A stretch of 64,000 nucleotides of DNA from Natronorubrum aibiense (GCF_009392895.1 NZ_CP045488.1:248001-312000), one strand, 5' to 3'; positions 42,519-52,125 are shown, numbered from the stretch's first letter. Made by a program: numbers and translations. Notes: a model not told the origin generated them from the sequence alone.

Positions 42519-43228
42519 TGGCTGAGAGCGACCCCGACTGCATCGAGTGGGAGGCAGTGTTCTGGGATATCGGGGGCGTCATCCTCGACCTCGAGTCCGT
42601 CCGCGAGGCCCACGAGAAGTTTATCGCGACCCTCGTCGACCAACACGACCTCGAGACGACGGTCGAGGAGGCGACGGCGACGTGGCGGTCGGCCGTCGGG
42701 AACCACTTCCGCGAGCGCGAGGGGACGGAGTTTCGAGCCGCACGCGAGGCCTACGCGAAGGGGATCGACGAACTCGCCGCGGAGCCGATCCCGAAACGGG
42801 TGTGGCTGTCGACGTTCGAAGATGTCGTCCAGTCGTCGATCGAACCCGTTCCGGGTGCCGTCGAGACGATCACGGAACTGGCCGAACGAGACGTCCACGT
42901 CGGCGTTATCAGCGACGTCGACGACGAGGAGGGCAAGTGGATGCTGTCGCAGTTCGGTGTCCGCGAGCGGTTCGATTCGATCACCACCTCCGAGGAGGTA
43001 GGCCAGACGAAACCCGATCCGGCGATGTTCGAAACCGCCCTCGAGAAAGCTGGCGTCGACTCCAGCCGGTCGCTGATGATCGGCGATCGCTACAGCCACG
43101 ACGTACGCGGGGCCGACGAGGTGGGGATGCACGGCGTCGCGTTCGGAGCCGAGGACGGCCCGGCCGTCTCGTATCGGATCGAGTCGCCCGAGGGGGTCCT
43201 CGAGATCATCGACGACGACGGCTGCTGA
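42518..43228 (+). CDS. HAD-family hydrolase
   Basis: A 236-residue HAD phosphatase: AVFWDIGGVILD (motif I with the nucleophile Asp), GVISDVDDEEG (motif II), KPDPAMFETAL (motif III Lys) and MIGDRYSHDVRGADEVGM (motif IV). The helical cap between motifs I and II makes it a subclass I enzyme like phosphoglycolate phosphatase or haloacid dehalogenase. It precedes the kinase-like and beta-oxidation genes on the same strand. The substrate is unknown. Confidence 0.85.
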   Translation: MAESDPDCIEWEAVFWDIGGVILDLESVREAHEKFIATLVDQHDLETTVEEATATWRSAVGNHFREREGTEFRAAREAYAKGIDELAAEPIPKRVWLSTFEDVVQSSIEPVPGAVETITELAERDVHVGVISDVDDEEGKWMLSQFGVRERFDSITTSEEVGQTKPDPAMFETALEKAGVDSSRSLMIGDRYSHDVRGADEVGMHGVAFGAEDGPAVSYRIESPEGVLEIIDDDGC

Positions 43229-43363
43229 CTCCCGATACGAACAATGTAAGCTCAGAGAGCGCCGAAACTATTTTCGTAAAGCAGTGATGTGGTAGTACCG
43301 AACACAGATGCCGAGTTCGTATTGTGATCCGATCGTCGCCGTCGTACCGACACCCCAACCCAC

Positions 43364-44458
43364 ATGAGCGACAGCTACTACGAGCGGCTGGTCGACGAAA
43401 CGTCGCTGGTTGCGCACCTCGAGTCTCGACTCGGCGAGGTCGACGAGTACGAAATCGACCGCCATCAGGAGGGTCACTCGAACGAGACGCTCTTTCTCGA
43501 TTGGGGTGAGCGGGAGCTGGTGCTCCGTCGCCCACCGCCGGGAAACACCGCCGACACGGCTCACGACGTCCTTCGGGAGTATCGCGTCACGGCGGCGCTG
43601 GCCGAGACCGACGTTCCCGTTCCCGAGCCTGTACTGGCCTGTGACGACCACGACGTCATCGGGAGCGACTTCTACGTGATGGAGCGACTCGAGGGAGACG
43701 TCCTCCGAGACGACGAACCCGACCGGTTCGCCGCCCCCGAACACCGCGAGCGGATCGGGGAGGAACTCGTCGACACGCTCGCGACGATCCACGACGTCGA
43801 GTACGAGGCCGTCGGCCTCGGCGAGTTCGGCCGGCCCGCGGGCTACACGCAGCGACAGGTCGACCGCTGGGGGAAACAGCTCGCGTGGGCGTTCGAGGTG
43901 ACCGAGGACGAACGGGCGGTGCCGGATCTTCATGCGGTCGGCGACTGGCTCCGTGACAGCGTGCCCGAGGAGCACCCGCACGCGCTCGTTCACGGCGACT
44001 ACAAACTCGACAACGTCATGTTCGGAACGGCGGGAGCCGACCGCGCGGCCGACGACAACGCCGAGCGGTCGCCGGAACTCGTCTCCGTCTTCGACTGGGA
44101 GATGGCCACGCTCGGCGATCCGCGCGCCGATCTGGGCTGGATGCTGTCCTACTGGCGCGATCCGAAAGACCCCGAGCCGTCGATGCCCGAACTCACCAGT
44201 CGGTTCATGGAACGTGCGGGGTATCCGACACGGGTCGAACTCGTCGACCGCTGGGAAACCCACACTGGCCTCAAGTTCGAACACGAGCGGTTCTACCGAA
44301 CGCTCGCCGTCTACAAACTGGCCGCCCTCGGCGAGATGTTCTTCCGACGCTACCTCGAGGGCAACAGCGACAACCCGATCTACCCGAAGATGGAGGCCCG
44401 CGTCCCGGCGCTGGCCGCTCGAGCGATGCGGATCATCGAGGGTGACGAGCCGCTGTAG
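43364..44458 (+). CDS. Aminoglycoside-phosphotransferase-like kinase (ACAD10/11 N-domain type)
   Basis: A 364-residue APH-fold protein: GHSNETLFLDWG...LVLRRPPPG (N-lobe with the ATP-binding Lys/Arg), HALVHGDYKLDNVMF (catalytic HGDxxxxN) and VFDWEMATLGDPRADLGWML (metal-binding DWE). This subgroup resembles the kinase domain of mammalian ACAD10/11, which phosphorylates 4-hydroxy fatty acyl-CoA for beta-oxidation. It is followed 138 nt later by a hydroxyacyl-CoA dehydrogenase/enoyl-CoA hydratase fusion, which agrees with a hydroxy-acyl-CoA substrate, though this is inference. Antibiotic resistance is unlikely. Confidence 0.8.
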   Translation: MSDSYYERLVDETSLVAHLESRLGEVDEYEIDRHQEGHSNETLFLDWGERELVLRRPPPGNTADTAHDVLREYRVTAALAETDVPVPEPVLACDDHDVIGSDFYVMERLEGDVLRDDEPDRFAAPEHRERIGEELVDTLATIHDVEYEAVGLGEFGRPAGYTQRQVDRWGKQLAWAFEVTEDERAVPDLHAVGDWLRDSVPEEHPHALVHGDYKLDNVMFGTAGADRAADDNAERSPELVSVFDWEMATLGDPRADLGWMLSYWRDPKDPEPSMPELTSRFMERAGYPTRVELVDRWETHTGLKFEHERFYRTLAVYKLAALGEMFFRRYLEGNSDNPIYPKMEARVPALAARAMRIIEGDEPL

Positions 44459-44566
44459 GCCGCTGCGCCAGCCCCGGTTACTGTCGTTCACGAGACGTCC
44501 GACCCCGCGTACGAGCTGTGTCTCTATTGACTTCGTGCTTAACATTGGTAACGAATCGTCGGTGGT

Positions 44567-44577
44567 ATTAAGACAGT
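44567..44577 (+). promoter_or_regulatory. TATA-like box of the fused beta-oxidation gene
   Basis: GTATTAAGACAG lies about 27 nt upstream of ATG 44597, indicating a separate leaderless promoter rather than read-through alone. Confidence 0.5.
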
Positions 44578-44596
44578 CCCGGTCGAGCACACGACC

Positions 44597-46555
44597 ATGT
44601 CACTCGAAAACATCGACCACATCGCCGTCTTGGGCGCGGGGAACATGGGTCACGGAATCGCCGAGGTAACCGCGATGGCCGGCTACGACGTCTCGATGCG
44701 GGATATCAAACCCGAGTTCGTCGAGGACGGCTACGACGCGATCGCCTGGAGCCTCGAGAAACTCGAGGAGAAAGACCGACTCGACGAATCCGCCGACGAG
44801 ATCCTCTCACGAATCGAGACGACGACTGATCTCGAGGCGGCCGTCGCGAACGCCGATCTGGTCATCGAGGCCGCACCCGAGAACCTCGAGTTGAAACACG
44901 ACATCTTCAGCGACCTCGAGCGGTATACGGACGAGGAGACGCTGCTCGCGACGAACACCTCGAGTCTACCGATCTCGGACATCGCGGACGTCGTCGACAC
45001 ACCCGAGCGCGTCCTCGGCCTGCACTTTTTCAATCCACCGGTGAAGATGGATCTCGTCGAAGTTATCTACGGCGAGCGGACGAGCGACGACGCCGCCGAG
45101 GCCGGCTCCGAGTGGGTCGAGTCGATCGACAAGACGCCGATCTACGTCCGGAAGGACGTCCGCGGGTTCGTCGTCAACACCATCGTTGGGCCATTCATCG
45201 GCGAACCCGCGTGGATGGTTTCCGACGGCGAGGCGACGATCCGGCAGGCCGACGCCGCGATGGTCCACCAGCGGGGCTACCCGATGGGGCCGTTCGAACT
45301 CGGCGATCTGACCGGGATCGACGTCGGCTACCACGTCCGCAAGGAAGCCGGCGACGCGATCCCGCCGATCATGGAGGAGAAAGTCGAGGCCGAAGCACTC
45401 GGGCAGAAAACCGGGACGGGGTACTACGAGTACGAGAACGGTGACGGGGCCGACTACGAGCGCGGGGATGGCGAGGGATTCGACACGCTCCGCGTCGAGG
45501 CCCGAATGATCAATCGCGCGGCGTACCTCGTCGGCGAGGACGTCGCCACTCCCGAGGCGGTCGACACCGGCGTCCAACTCGGACTGGGCTTCCCCGAAGG
45601 CATCTGCCGCCGTGCCGACAAAATCGGGCTCGAGCGGGTCCTCGAGAAACTCGAGACGCTCCACGAGTCAACCGGCGACGACCGGTTCGAGCCCCATCCG
45701 TACCTCGAGGACCTCGTCGAAGCGGGGAACACAGGCGAAGACGCCGGGGCCGGGTTCTACGAATACGACAGCGACGACGGCGAGCTCGACTCCTACCACC
45801 ACCTGAACGTCGCGCTCGAGGACGGCGTCCTGCAGGTCGAACTCGATCGGCCCTCGCGGATGAACGCGCTCTCGTCTGATCTCCTCGAGGAGATCGACGA
45901 CCTGTTCTCGACGGTCGACACCGACGACGTGCGGTGTGCGACGATCGAGGGCGCGGGCGACCGCGCGTTCAGCGCCGGCGCCGACATCGGCGGCTTCGCC
46001 GGCGCGGAGCCGACCGACCTGATGGACGTCACGCCGGCGTTCGAGACGGTCAACGACTTCCCGCGGCCCGTCGTCGCCAAGATCGACGGCTTCTGTCTCG
46101 GCGGCGGCTTAGAGCTCGCACTCGCCTGTGATCTCCGACTCGCCACCGAGCGCTCGACGTTCGGCGCGCCGGAGATCACGCTCGGGCTGATCCCCGGTGG
46201 CGGTGGCACGCAGCGACTCCTGCGGCTGCTCGGCGAGACTCGCGCGAAGGAACTGGTGTTCCGGGGCAACCACATCGACGCCGACCGCGCCGAGGACTGG
46301 GGGCTGATCAACCGCTCAGTCGACCGCGACGAGTTCGACGAGACGGTCGACGAGTTCGTCGACGACCTCCGTACCGGCCCACCGATCGGCCTCGAGGTCG
46401 CCAAGAAGGTGATGAACGAGGGCACGGACGCGAGTCTGGACGCCGCCATCGCCATGGAGAGTCAGGGCTTCGGGCTGCTTGCGAGTACGGAAGACGTCTT
46501 AGAGGGGACGACGGCTTTCGCCGAGGACCGCGAGCCCGAGTTCGAGGGGAAATAA
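44597..46555 (+). CDS. 3-hydroxyacyl-CoA dehydrogenase / enoyl-CoA hydratase fusion
   Basis: A 652-residue bifunctional protein. Residues 1-190 form a Rossmann domain (IAVLGAGNMGHGIAEVTAMAG; LATNTSSLPISDIA; LHFFNPPVKM), about 190-385 the 3HCDH C-terminal domains (including GPFELGDLTGIDVGYHV), and about 395-650 a crotonase domain with GAGDRAFSAGADIGGFAG (oxyanion hole) and GGGLELALACDLRLA...FGAPEITLGLIPGGGGTQRL. It hydrates enoyl-CoA and oxidises the 3-hydroxyacyl-CoA. The domain order is the reverse of bacterial FadB, as in other archaeal fusions. The thioesterase starts at the base right after its stop. Confidence 0.92.
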   Translation: MSLENIDHIAVLGAGNMGHGIAEVTAMAGYDVSMRDIKPEFVEDGYDAIAWSLEKLEEKDRLDESADEILSRIETTTDLEAAVANADLVIEAAPENLELKHDIFSDLERYTDEETLLATNTSSLPISDIADVVDTPERVLGLHFFNPPVKMDLVEVIYGERTSDDAAEAGSEWVESIDKTPIYVRKDVRGFVVNTIVGPFIGEPAWMVSDGEATIRQADAAMVHQRGYPMGPFELGDLTGIDVGYHVRKEAGDAIPPIMEEKVEAEALGQKTGTGYYEYENGDGADYERGDGEGFDTLRVEARMINRAAYLVGEDVATPEAVDTGVQLGLGFPEGICRRADKIGLERVLEKLETLHESTGDDRFEPHPYLEDLVEAGNTGEDAGAGFYEYDSDDGELDSYHHLNVALEDGVLQVELDRPSRMNALSSDLLEEIDDLFSTVDTDDVRCATIEGAGDRAFSAGADIGGFAGAEPTDLMDVTPAFETVNDFPRPVVAKIDGFCLGGGLELALACDLRLATERSTFGAPEITLGLIPGGGGTQRLLRLLGETRAKELVFRGNHIDADRAEDWGLINRSVDRDEFDETVDEFVDDLRTGPPIGLEVAKKVMNEGTDASLDAAIAMESQGFGLLASTEDVLEGTTAFAEDREPEFEGK

Positions 46556-47002
46556 ATGGCACAGGAGCCGACGTCCTCGAGCGACTGGCCCGAGTGGGGC
46601 TCGTTCGTCGACCAGCACGGCTACCTCTCGTGGCTCGACGTCAGCGTCGCCCACCTCGAGGACGGGACGGCGGCCCTCGAGGTCGAACACAACGAGGAGT
46701 TCGAGAATCCGGTCGGAAACGACGGCTACGATCCGGTCCACGGCGGCATCGTCGCGACCCTGATCGACACGGCGAGCGCGTTTGCCCTCCGGACGACGTT
46801 CGACGAGCCGGCAACGGCGCGGCTGACGACGACCGATCTCAACGTCTCGTACCTTCGGCCGGCGACGGGTGACCTCCGAGCGAGGGCGGAGGTGATTCGC
46901 GCCGGCGGAACGACCGGCGTCACCGACGTGTCGGTCACCGGTGCCGACGGCGAGGCAGCCGTCGGGCGCACCACGTACCGGCTGTTCCGGCCCGGCGACT
47001 GA
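46556..47002 (+). CDS. PaaI-type hotdog thioesterase
   Basis: A 148-residue hotdog-fold protein: GYDPVHGGIVATLIDTASAFALRT (HGG plus the catalytic Asp/Ser helix), ATARLTTTDLNVSYLRPATGDLRARAEV and a closing strand AAVGRTTYRLF. It hydrolyses acyl- or phenylacetyl-CoA thioesters. It starts immediately after the stop of the fused dehydrogenase/hydratase, so the two are translated from one message and probably act on the same acyl-CoA series, perhaps to rescue CoA. Confidence 0.85.
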   Translation: MAQEPTSSSDWPEWGSFVDQHGYLSWLDVSVAHLEDGTAALEVEHNEEFENPVGNDGYDPVHGGIVATLIDTASAFALRTTFDEPATARLTTTDLNVSYLRPATGDLRARAEVIRAGGTTGVTDVSVTGADGEAAVGRTTYRLFRPGD

Positions 47003-47024
47003 TAGGTTTACTGTAGTCAATTAC

Positions 47025-47056
47025 CGCCGATCGCCAGAACGGGTCGGCGATCGGCG
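47025..47056. terminator. Hairpin between convergent thioesterase and regulator genes
   Basis: CGCCGATCGCC (47025-47035) pairs perfectly with GGCGATCGGCG (47046-47056) around a 10-nt loop, followed by ATAAATAGTTA. It lies 23 nt after the thioesterase stop in a convergent gap, so transcription termination on one or both strands is likely. Confidence 0.5.
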
Positions 47057-47119
47057 ATAAATAGTTACAGCAATCCGTATGAGCCGGGAGCGAGCCTCGA
47101 GAAGGGGATCAGATCCTCC

Positions 47120-47638
47120 TTACTGCTCGTCGCGCAGGTCTTCGTAGATCTGCGGGTCGGTCTGGAACTTCAACACGTTGTGGACCGACGAGTTGCGGAT
47201 GTTTGCGATGACGTCGCCGTACTCCTTGTAGCAGTTGTGGATCCACTTCGATATCTGCTCGCGGCTGCGAAACATCATGACGGTCTTCCACTGGTACTCC
47301 CCGTCCGAGAGGAAGAAAAACAGGGTGTGTTTGTCCCCTTTGATGTGTTCCATCGCATTACGCCAGCTCTCTTCGAAGTGTTCCGTGTTGAACTTGAACT
47401 CGAACAGCGCGAAGATGTAGTACTCCTCGTTGGGGATGATCGCCTCGCGGAAGACGCCCTCGTCGCGCATCCGCCGGATCGATTCGCTGACGGTGACGTG
47501 TGAGACGTCGATATCGTACTCCGATTTGAGCACGCTCGTCAACTCCCGCGAGGAGAGTTGTGGATCGTTCGAGAGCTCACACAGGATAGCGATATCGCGG
47601 TCCTTGAAATCCCAGTTTGGGTGTTCGCCGTCGGTCAT
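47120..47638 (-). CDS. Lrp/AsnC-like winged-helix regulator
   Basis: A 172-residue DNA-binding protein. A winged HTH (DRDIAILCELSNDPQLSSRELTSVLKSEYDIDVSHVTVSESIRRMRDEGVF, residues about 12-62) is followed by a ligand/dimerisation domain with aromatic-rich strands (YYIFALFEFKFN; HTLFFFLSDGEYQWKTVMMF). A CATACTAATG TATA-like box is about 28 nt upstream. It is convergent with the beta-oxidation operon and may regulate it, as Lrp-type regulators often act on neighbours. It is the regulator nearest to the ectoine-like island in this half of the window but lies over 20 kb from it. Confidence 0.7.
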   Translation of the reverse strand: MTDGEHPNWDFKDRDIAILCELSNDPQLSSRELTSVLKSEYDIDVSHVTVSESIRRMRDEGVFREAIIPNEEYYIFALFEFKFNTEHFEESWRNAMEHIKGDKHTLFFFLSDGEYQWKTVMMFRSREQISKWIHNCYKEYGDVIANIRNSSVHNVLKFQTDPQIYEDLRDEQ

Positions 47639-47931
47639 ATTAGTGTGCAGTGTAGTGGGTCATTAGTATGCATCTGTTCCGTCCAGAAACTCGAACAGTC
47701 GGTCGCTGCCGACCTCCAGCCGCCCCTCAAGGTCAGGAACCGACCGAGCGGTTGCCGACGGCAGGCAGCTCTGCCCCCGTGGCCACGACAGAAACGTCGT
47801 CCGACTGGCTCGACCATTGCCCGTGGTGACATATACCCAATTCAATTTCCAACACAAAATCATTTCGGGAGAACGCTACCGTTGTTAACTCGGTTCGGTT
47901 GTCTCGCGAACTGGATACCTCGGCTGACTCG
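47639..47931. other. Spacer between the Lrp-like gene and the Lhr helicase
   Basis: No gene is supported in these 293 nt. It holds the Lrp-like promoter (TATA-like element about 47665-47670) and an A+T-rich run (about 47830-47870). Confidence 0.4.
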
Positions 47932-50712
47932 CTACTCGTCGGCCGAACTGGTCGTCAGCCTCCGCCCCGACTCGTCGCTGATTTCCTCGAGGACGTGTTC
48001 GTGAAACGCCTGCAAGGCGGCGCTTTCGTCTTCCGCGAGGACGACGTCGCTGGCCGACAGCGTCGCCAGCCCGAACGCCCGCGGCGTCGGCGAATCGAGG
48101 AGGGTTCGAGAAACGTCGAGGTCGCCAGCCTCGAGTGCGCCGACGATATCCTCGATTTCGTCGACGGTGAGTTTGTCTTCGAGGATCTCCCGGTACGTCT
48201 CCTCGATGACGGCGAACTCCTCGAGTTCCTCGGCGAAGCCGAGTAACATCTCGCTCGAGACCTGCTGTTCGCTCGCCGATTTCTCGTAGCCCTTGTAGCG
48301 TTTGAGGATCATCAGCGCCCGCGTCGCGTTGATCCGGAAGTATCGCTGGAGGAGGTCCGTACCCGAGATTGCTTGTCGGAGATCCTCGCGGACGTCGTCG
48401 GCCTCGAGGTCACCGATGAGTCCCTCGAGGTCGACTTTTCGGTTCAACGGCATCGAGAGGACGAAGCCGTTGTCCGCGACGGCGACGCGGACGTTGGCGG
48501 TCGCCTGCTGGGCACAGTGGTACGCGAACAGTCGTGAGAGGCCGTCGTTGACCGTGCGGCCGTACGCCGAGTGAACGTAGTAGTGGCGTTCGTACTCCTC
48601 GCGGTCACGGACGACTTCGATCGCCAGTCGGTCGTGGGTGCTTACGCTCTCGGGGCCCGCGTACTGGAGTTGGTGGTCGAACAACCGGGCGATCGCGCGC
48701 ACGCTGTCGTCGTCCAGCGGGAACTCCCGCAGCCAGGCCCGAACCCGTGGTGGACCACCCGCCTCGTAGTTGTCGAGCAGGTCGGCCTGGAACGCGAGGA
48801 TCTCTCGGCCGAGGTCGACCGACAGCGGCAGCCGTTCGGAGTACCACGATGGGACGGTCGGGCGGGCACTCGTGCGGTCGACGTAGACCTTCGAGCCGCG
48901 TCGGTAGCGGTACTCGAAGTGGTCGCCGCCGAGGACGAACACGTCGCCTTTCTCGAGCGTATCGAGGTAATTCTCGTCCAACTGGCCGACCCACTCGTCG
49001 CTGGCGCGCGTGTAGACGTCGCAGGTAAACGAGTCCGGAATCGTCCCGATGTTGGTCATGTAGATGACCCGCGCCAGCCGGCCGCGTTTGCCGATCAGGG
49101 GCTCGCCGACCGGAAACGCCTCGTGGTGGTGCTCGCCGTCAGGTGGATCGTTCTCATCGCGCCAGATCTTCGCGTAGACGTTTCGATCCTCGAGGCCGGC
49201 GTACTCGGCGGTGAGATATCGCATCAGCGACTCGTACTCGGCGTCGGTGTAGTTCCGGTAGGGGTAGGCCCGCTTTAAAACCGCCTTCAGGTCGGCTTCC
49301 GGGCGGATCTCCGCGATCGCCATGCCGTAGACGTGCTGGGCGGCGACGTCCTGTGCGTTCTCGGGGATCGACACCGAGTCGACGAACCCCTCGTCGGCTT
49401 TTTTTAGCATAACCGCACACTCGAGCAGTTCGTCCCGATCCAGGGCGATCACCCGGCCGGTGACGGTCTGGCCGACGCGGTGGCCCGCGCGGCCGACCCG
49501 CTGGAGCAACGCGGCGACGCTTTTGGGTGAGCCGACCTGGATCACCATATCGACGTGGGGCATGTCGATACCCAACTCGAGGCTCGTCGAGGTGGTGACG
49601 ACCTCGAGGTCGCCGTCTTTCAGTCGTCTTTCGATGTCTTGGCGAACGTCTTTCGAGAGGCTCCCGTGGTGACAGCCGGAGTTGTCCTCGTCGTAGGCAT
49701 CGAAGCGCTCGCGAAGGGTGTGCAAGACGCGTTCGGCACCCGAGCGCGTGTTCGTGAACACGAGCGTGTTCGTGTGGGCCTGAACGTGGTCGTGCAGTTG
49801 TTGGTAGAACCGTTCCTGGACGACCTCGCGAGAGGTGTTGATCAGGTCGTCCGTTGGACACTCGAGTTCGATGTCGAACTCGCGGGCGAAGCGGGCGTCG
49901 ACGATCTCGTATGGACGAGCGTCGCCACCCGGCGTCTCCTGCCCGACCAAAAACTCGGCCACCTCCTCGAGCGGATCGACCGTCGCCGAACAGCCGATTC
50001 TGGTGATGTCGCCCTCGGCCATCGCCTCGAGCCGCTCGAGGCTGACCGACAGGTGGGTGCCGCGTTTGCCGTCGGCGAGCGAGTGGATCTCGTCGACGAT
50101 GACGTACTCGACGGTACGCAGTTTCTCGCGGAATTTCGGTGAATTCAGCAGGATGGCGAGCGTTTCGGGCGTCGTGTTGAGGATGTGGGGCGTCTCCTCG
50201 AGCATCTGCTGGCGGTCGCTCGAGGACGTGTCGCCGTGGCGAATGGCGTGTCGAATCTCGCCCATCGTTCGGTCGTCGTCTCCGCGCGCGACGATATCTG
50301 CGATCCCCTCGAGGGGTACCTCGAGGTTGCGGTGGATGTCGTTGGCGAGCGATTTCAGCGGCGAGACGTACAGACAGTAGACGGTGTTCTCGAGGCCGTC
50401 CTCCGAATCCCGCTCCGTGGTAAACAGCGCATTGATAATCGACGTAAAGCTCGCGAGCGTCTTGCCGCTGCCCGTCGGTGCACAGATCAGGGTGTTCGTT
50501 CCCTCGTGGATCTTCGGGATCGCCCCTCGCTGTGGCGGTGTGAAAAAACCCTCATTTTCGGGAACGTACTCGCCGAAGGCCTCGAGCCACCACTGCTGGA
50601 CCGCGGGCTCGAGCAGGTCGAAGACGTCACCGTCCTCGATCGTGACCGCGTCCGAATCGAACGGTACGTCGGCGTCGGCAACCGGTCCCTCGAGGCGGTC
50701 GTTCCCGTCCAT
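47932..50712 (-). CDS. lhr: Lhr-type DEAD/DEAH helicase
   Basis: A 926-residue SF2 helicase. CAPTGSGKTLASF (motif I), VIVDEIHSLADGKRGTHLSVSLERL (motif II DEIH with the Lhr-specific extension), GCSATVDPL (motif III), TLVFTNTRSGAERVL, TTSTSLELGIDMPHVDMVIQVG and LLQRVGRAGHRVGQ (motif VI) are in order, followed by a winged helix and the Lhr-core C-terminal domain. Archaeal Lhr/Hel308-like helicases act in DNA repair. ATG 50712 is used. The length equals the Lhr-Core form, without the bacterial C-terminal extension. Confidence 0.9.
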   Translation of the reverse strand: MDGNDRLEGPVADADVPFDSDAVTIEDGDVFDLLEPAVQQWWLEAFGEYVPENEGFFTPPQRGAIPKIHEGTNTLICAPTGSGKTLASFTSIINALFTTERDSEDGLENTVYCLYVSPLKSLANDIHRNLEVPLEGIADIVARGDDDRTMGEIRHAIRHGDTSSSDRQQMLEETPHILNTTPETLAILLNSPKFREKLRTVEYVIVDEIHSLADGKRGTHLSVSLERLEAMAEGDITRIGCSATVDPLEEVAEFLVGQETPGGDARPYEIVDARFAREFDIELECPTDDLINTSREVVQERFYQQLHDHVQAHTNTLVFTNTRSGAERVLHTLRERFDAYDEDNSGCHHGSLSKDVRQDIERRLKDGDLEVVTTSTSLELGIDMPHVDMVIQVGSPKSVAALLQRVGRAGHRVGQTVTGRVIALDRDELLECAVMLKKADEGFVDSVSIPENAQDVAAQHVYGMAIAEIRPEADLKAVLKRAYPYRNYTDAEYESLMRYLTAEYAGLEDRNVYAKIWRDENDPPDGEHHHEAFPVGEPLIGKRGRLARVIYMTNIGTIPDSFTCDVYTRASDEWVGQLDENYLDTLEKGDVFVLGGDHFEYRYRRGSKVYVDRTSARPTVPSWYSERLPLSVDLGREILAFQADLLDNYEAGGPPRVRAWLREFPLDDDSVRAIARLFDHQLQYAGPESVSTHDRLAIEVVRDREEYERHYYVHSAYGRTVNDGLSRLFAYHCAQQATANVRVAVADNGFVLSMPLNRKVDLEGLIGDLEADDVREDLRQAISGTDLLQRYFRINATRALMILKRYKGYEKSASEQQVSSEMLLGFAEELEEFAVIEETYREILEDKLTVDEIEDIVGALEAGDLDVSRTLLDSPTPRAFGLATLSASDVVLAEDESAALQAFHEHVLEEISDESGRRLTTSSADE

Positions 50713-50805
50713 CGTACTCGTCTGCGGTCCCGCCGTGTAAGAGGGTTTGCCCACCGGAGCGAAAGTGAACGGCACGCTGCCCCGGTGGTTGCGTCGATCA
50801 GCCGC

Positions 50806-51054
50806 TCAGAAGACGGCCGCAACGAGCGTCCCGACGAGGAACACGTGCCAGACGACTGCAGCAGCTTTGACACCCGCCGTCGGAAGCGGTGGATTCCGAA
50901 ACATCGCGTCGTAGACGAACACCGTCGCGAACACCGCACCGCCAGCCAGCCCGGTTTCGGGAGCGACCGACGTGGCGAGGCCGATCGCCAGCCCGACTGC
51001 GAGGCTCCCGACGATGGCGAGCAGCAGTTTATCGTAGTACTCGAGCTGTGACAC
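50806..51054 (-). CDS. Small three-helix membrane protein
   Basis: An 82-residue protein from GTG 51054 (MSQLEYYDKLL...) with three hydrophobic segments (LLAIVGSLAVGLAIGLATSV, GLAGGAVFATVFVYDAMF, AAAVVWHVFLVGTLVAAVF). An ATG 33 nt upstream is an alternative. It has no family I can name. It lies 93 nt upstream of the helicase on the same strand. Confidence 0.6.
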   Translation of the reverse strand: MSQLEYYDKLLLAIVGSLAVGLAIGLATSVAPETGLAGGAVFATVFVYDAMFRNPPLPTAGVKAAAVVWHVFLVGTLVAAVF

Positions 51055-51216
51055 TGGCCTTCTAGCGAAGAGTACGATCCCCATCACCGAAAACCCCTCG
51101 TCGATTACGAGCTGGTTGGAATCCGATCGGGCGTGGGCTGTGCTGTCGCCGACGCGCTCGCGTGGCGTGATTCCAAGAGGCTAACCTTATCGGACAGGCC
51201 GTTCGAAGGGTTCGAT

Positions 51217-51951
51217 ATGCGCGTTACTTTCCTCGGAACCGGCAGCGCGATGCCGACCGGTGAGCGCTTCCAGACGGGCGTGCTCGTACAGGACGACGGC
51301 CGAACCCTGCTCGTCGACTGCGGTTCGGGCGTCTTACACCGACTCCAGCAATCCGGTGTCGGCTACGAACGCATCTCGACAGTGTTGTTGACCCACCACC
51401 ACCTCGACCACGTCGCCGACTTGCTACCGCTGATGAAAGCGCGCTGGCTCGCCGGCGAAGAGCACCTCGAGATCGTCGGTCCACAGGGGACGAAAGCGCT
51501 GATCGACGACCTCCTCGAGGTCCACGAATATATGCAGGGCAAACTCGACGTGCAGGTTCGGGAGGTCGTCGCCGGCGAGTTCTCCGTCGCCGGCTTCGAC
51601 GTCTCGGCCTACGAGACGCGACACTCGCTGCCGTGTCTGGCCTACCGATTCGGCGATCTGTTTACGTTCAGCGGCGACAGTGAGGCCTTTGCGGGGCTGG
51701 CGAACTTCGCCGAGGGCTCCGCGATCCTGGCCCACGACTGTTCCTTTCCCGACGACGTCGACGTCTCGAACCACCCGACGCCCGACGCACTCGGCAAGGC
51801 ACTCGCCGGCCGAGAGATCGGTCGGGTCTACCTGACCCATCTCTACCCGCACACCGAGGGTCGCCACGACGAGATGCTCGAGTCGATCGGAGCCCACTAC
51901 GACGGCGACGTGCGGTTCGCCGAGGATCTGAAAACGATCTCGATCGAGTGA
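51217..51951 (+). CDS. MBL-fold metallohydrolase, RNase Z-like
   Basis: A 244-residue metallo-beta-lactamase-fold protein. It starts MRVTFLGTGSAMPTGER, as RNase Z-type enzymes do, and carries LLTHHHLDHVADLLPL (HxHxDH-type metal motif), YRFGDLFTFSGDSEAF (GDS/T motif) and the distal VYLTHLYPHTEGRHDEM. The length is shorter than canonical tRNase Z and there is no clear exosite arm, so a phosphodiesterase or other hydrolase role is more likely than tRNA 3-prime processing. It stands alone. Confidence 0.8.
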   Translation: MRVTFLGTGSAMPTGERFQTGVLVQDDGRTLLVDCGSGVLHRLQQSGVGYERISTVLLTHHHLDHVADLLPLMKARWLAGEEHLEIVGPQGTKALIDDLLEVHEYMQGKLDVQVREVVAGEFSVAGFDVSAYETRHSLPCLAYRFGDLFTFSGDSEAFAGLANFAEGSAILAHDCSFPDDVDVSNHPTPDALGKALAGREIGRVYLTHLYPHTEGRHDEMLESIGAHYDGDVRFAEDLKTISIE

Positions 51952-52117
51952 CGACCACGGACCCCGTTCGCCGAGACGTATTTTCGCCCGATTCGCACTC
52001 TGTCTGAGTACTGAGTACCGAGACGCACAGAGTGAAGTCCGTCTAACTACGGCTCCGACAGCGCCTCATATGCGTGGCGTCATCACCTCTCACACCTAAC
52101 ATAGATATCCGAACGAA

Positions 52118-52125
52118 GTATATAC
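52118..52125 (+). promoter_or_regulatory. TATA box upstream of the RND exporter
   Basis: AGTATATAC lies about 33 nt upstream of the short leader ATG at 52154 and about 77 nt upstream of the RND ATG. Confidence 0.5.

Noticed and set aside
43364-44458. Antibiotic resistance phosphotransferase
   Set aside because: Context is fatty-acyl metabolism and the sequence resembles ACAD10/11-type kinases rather than resistance enzymes.
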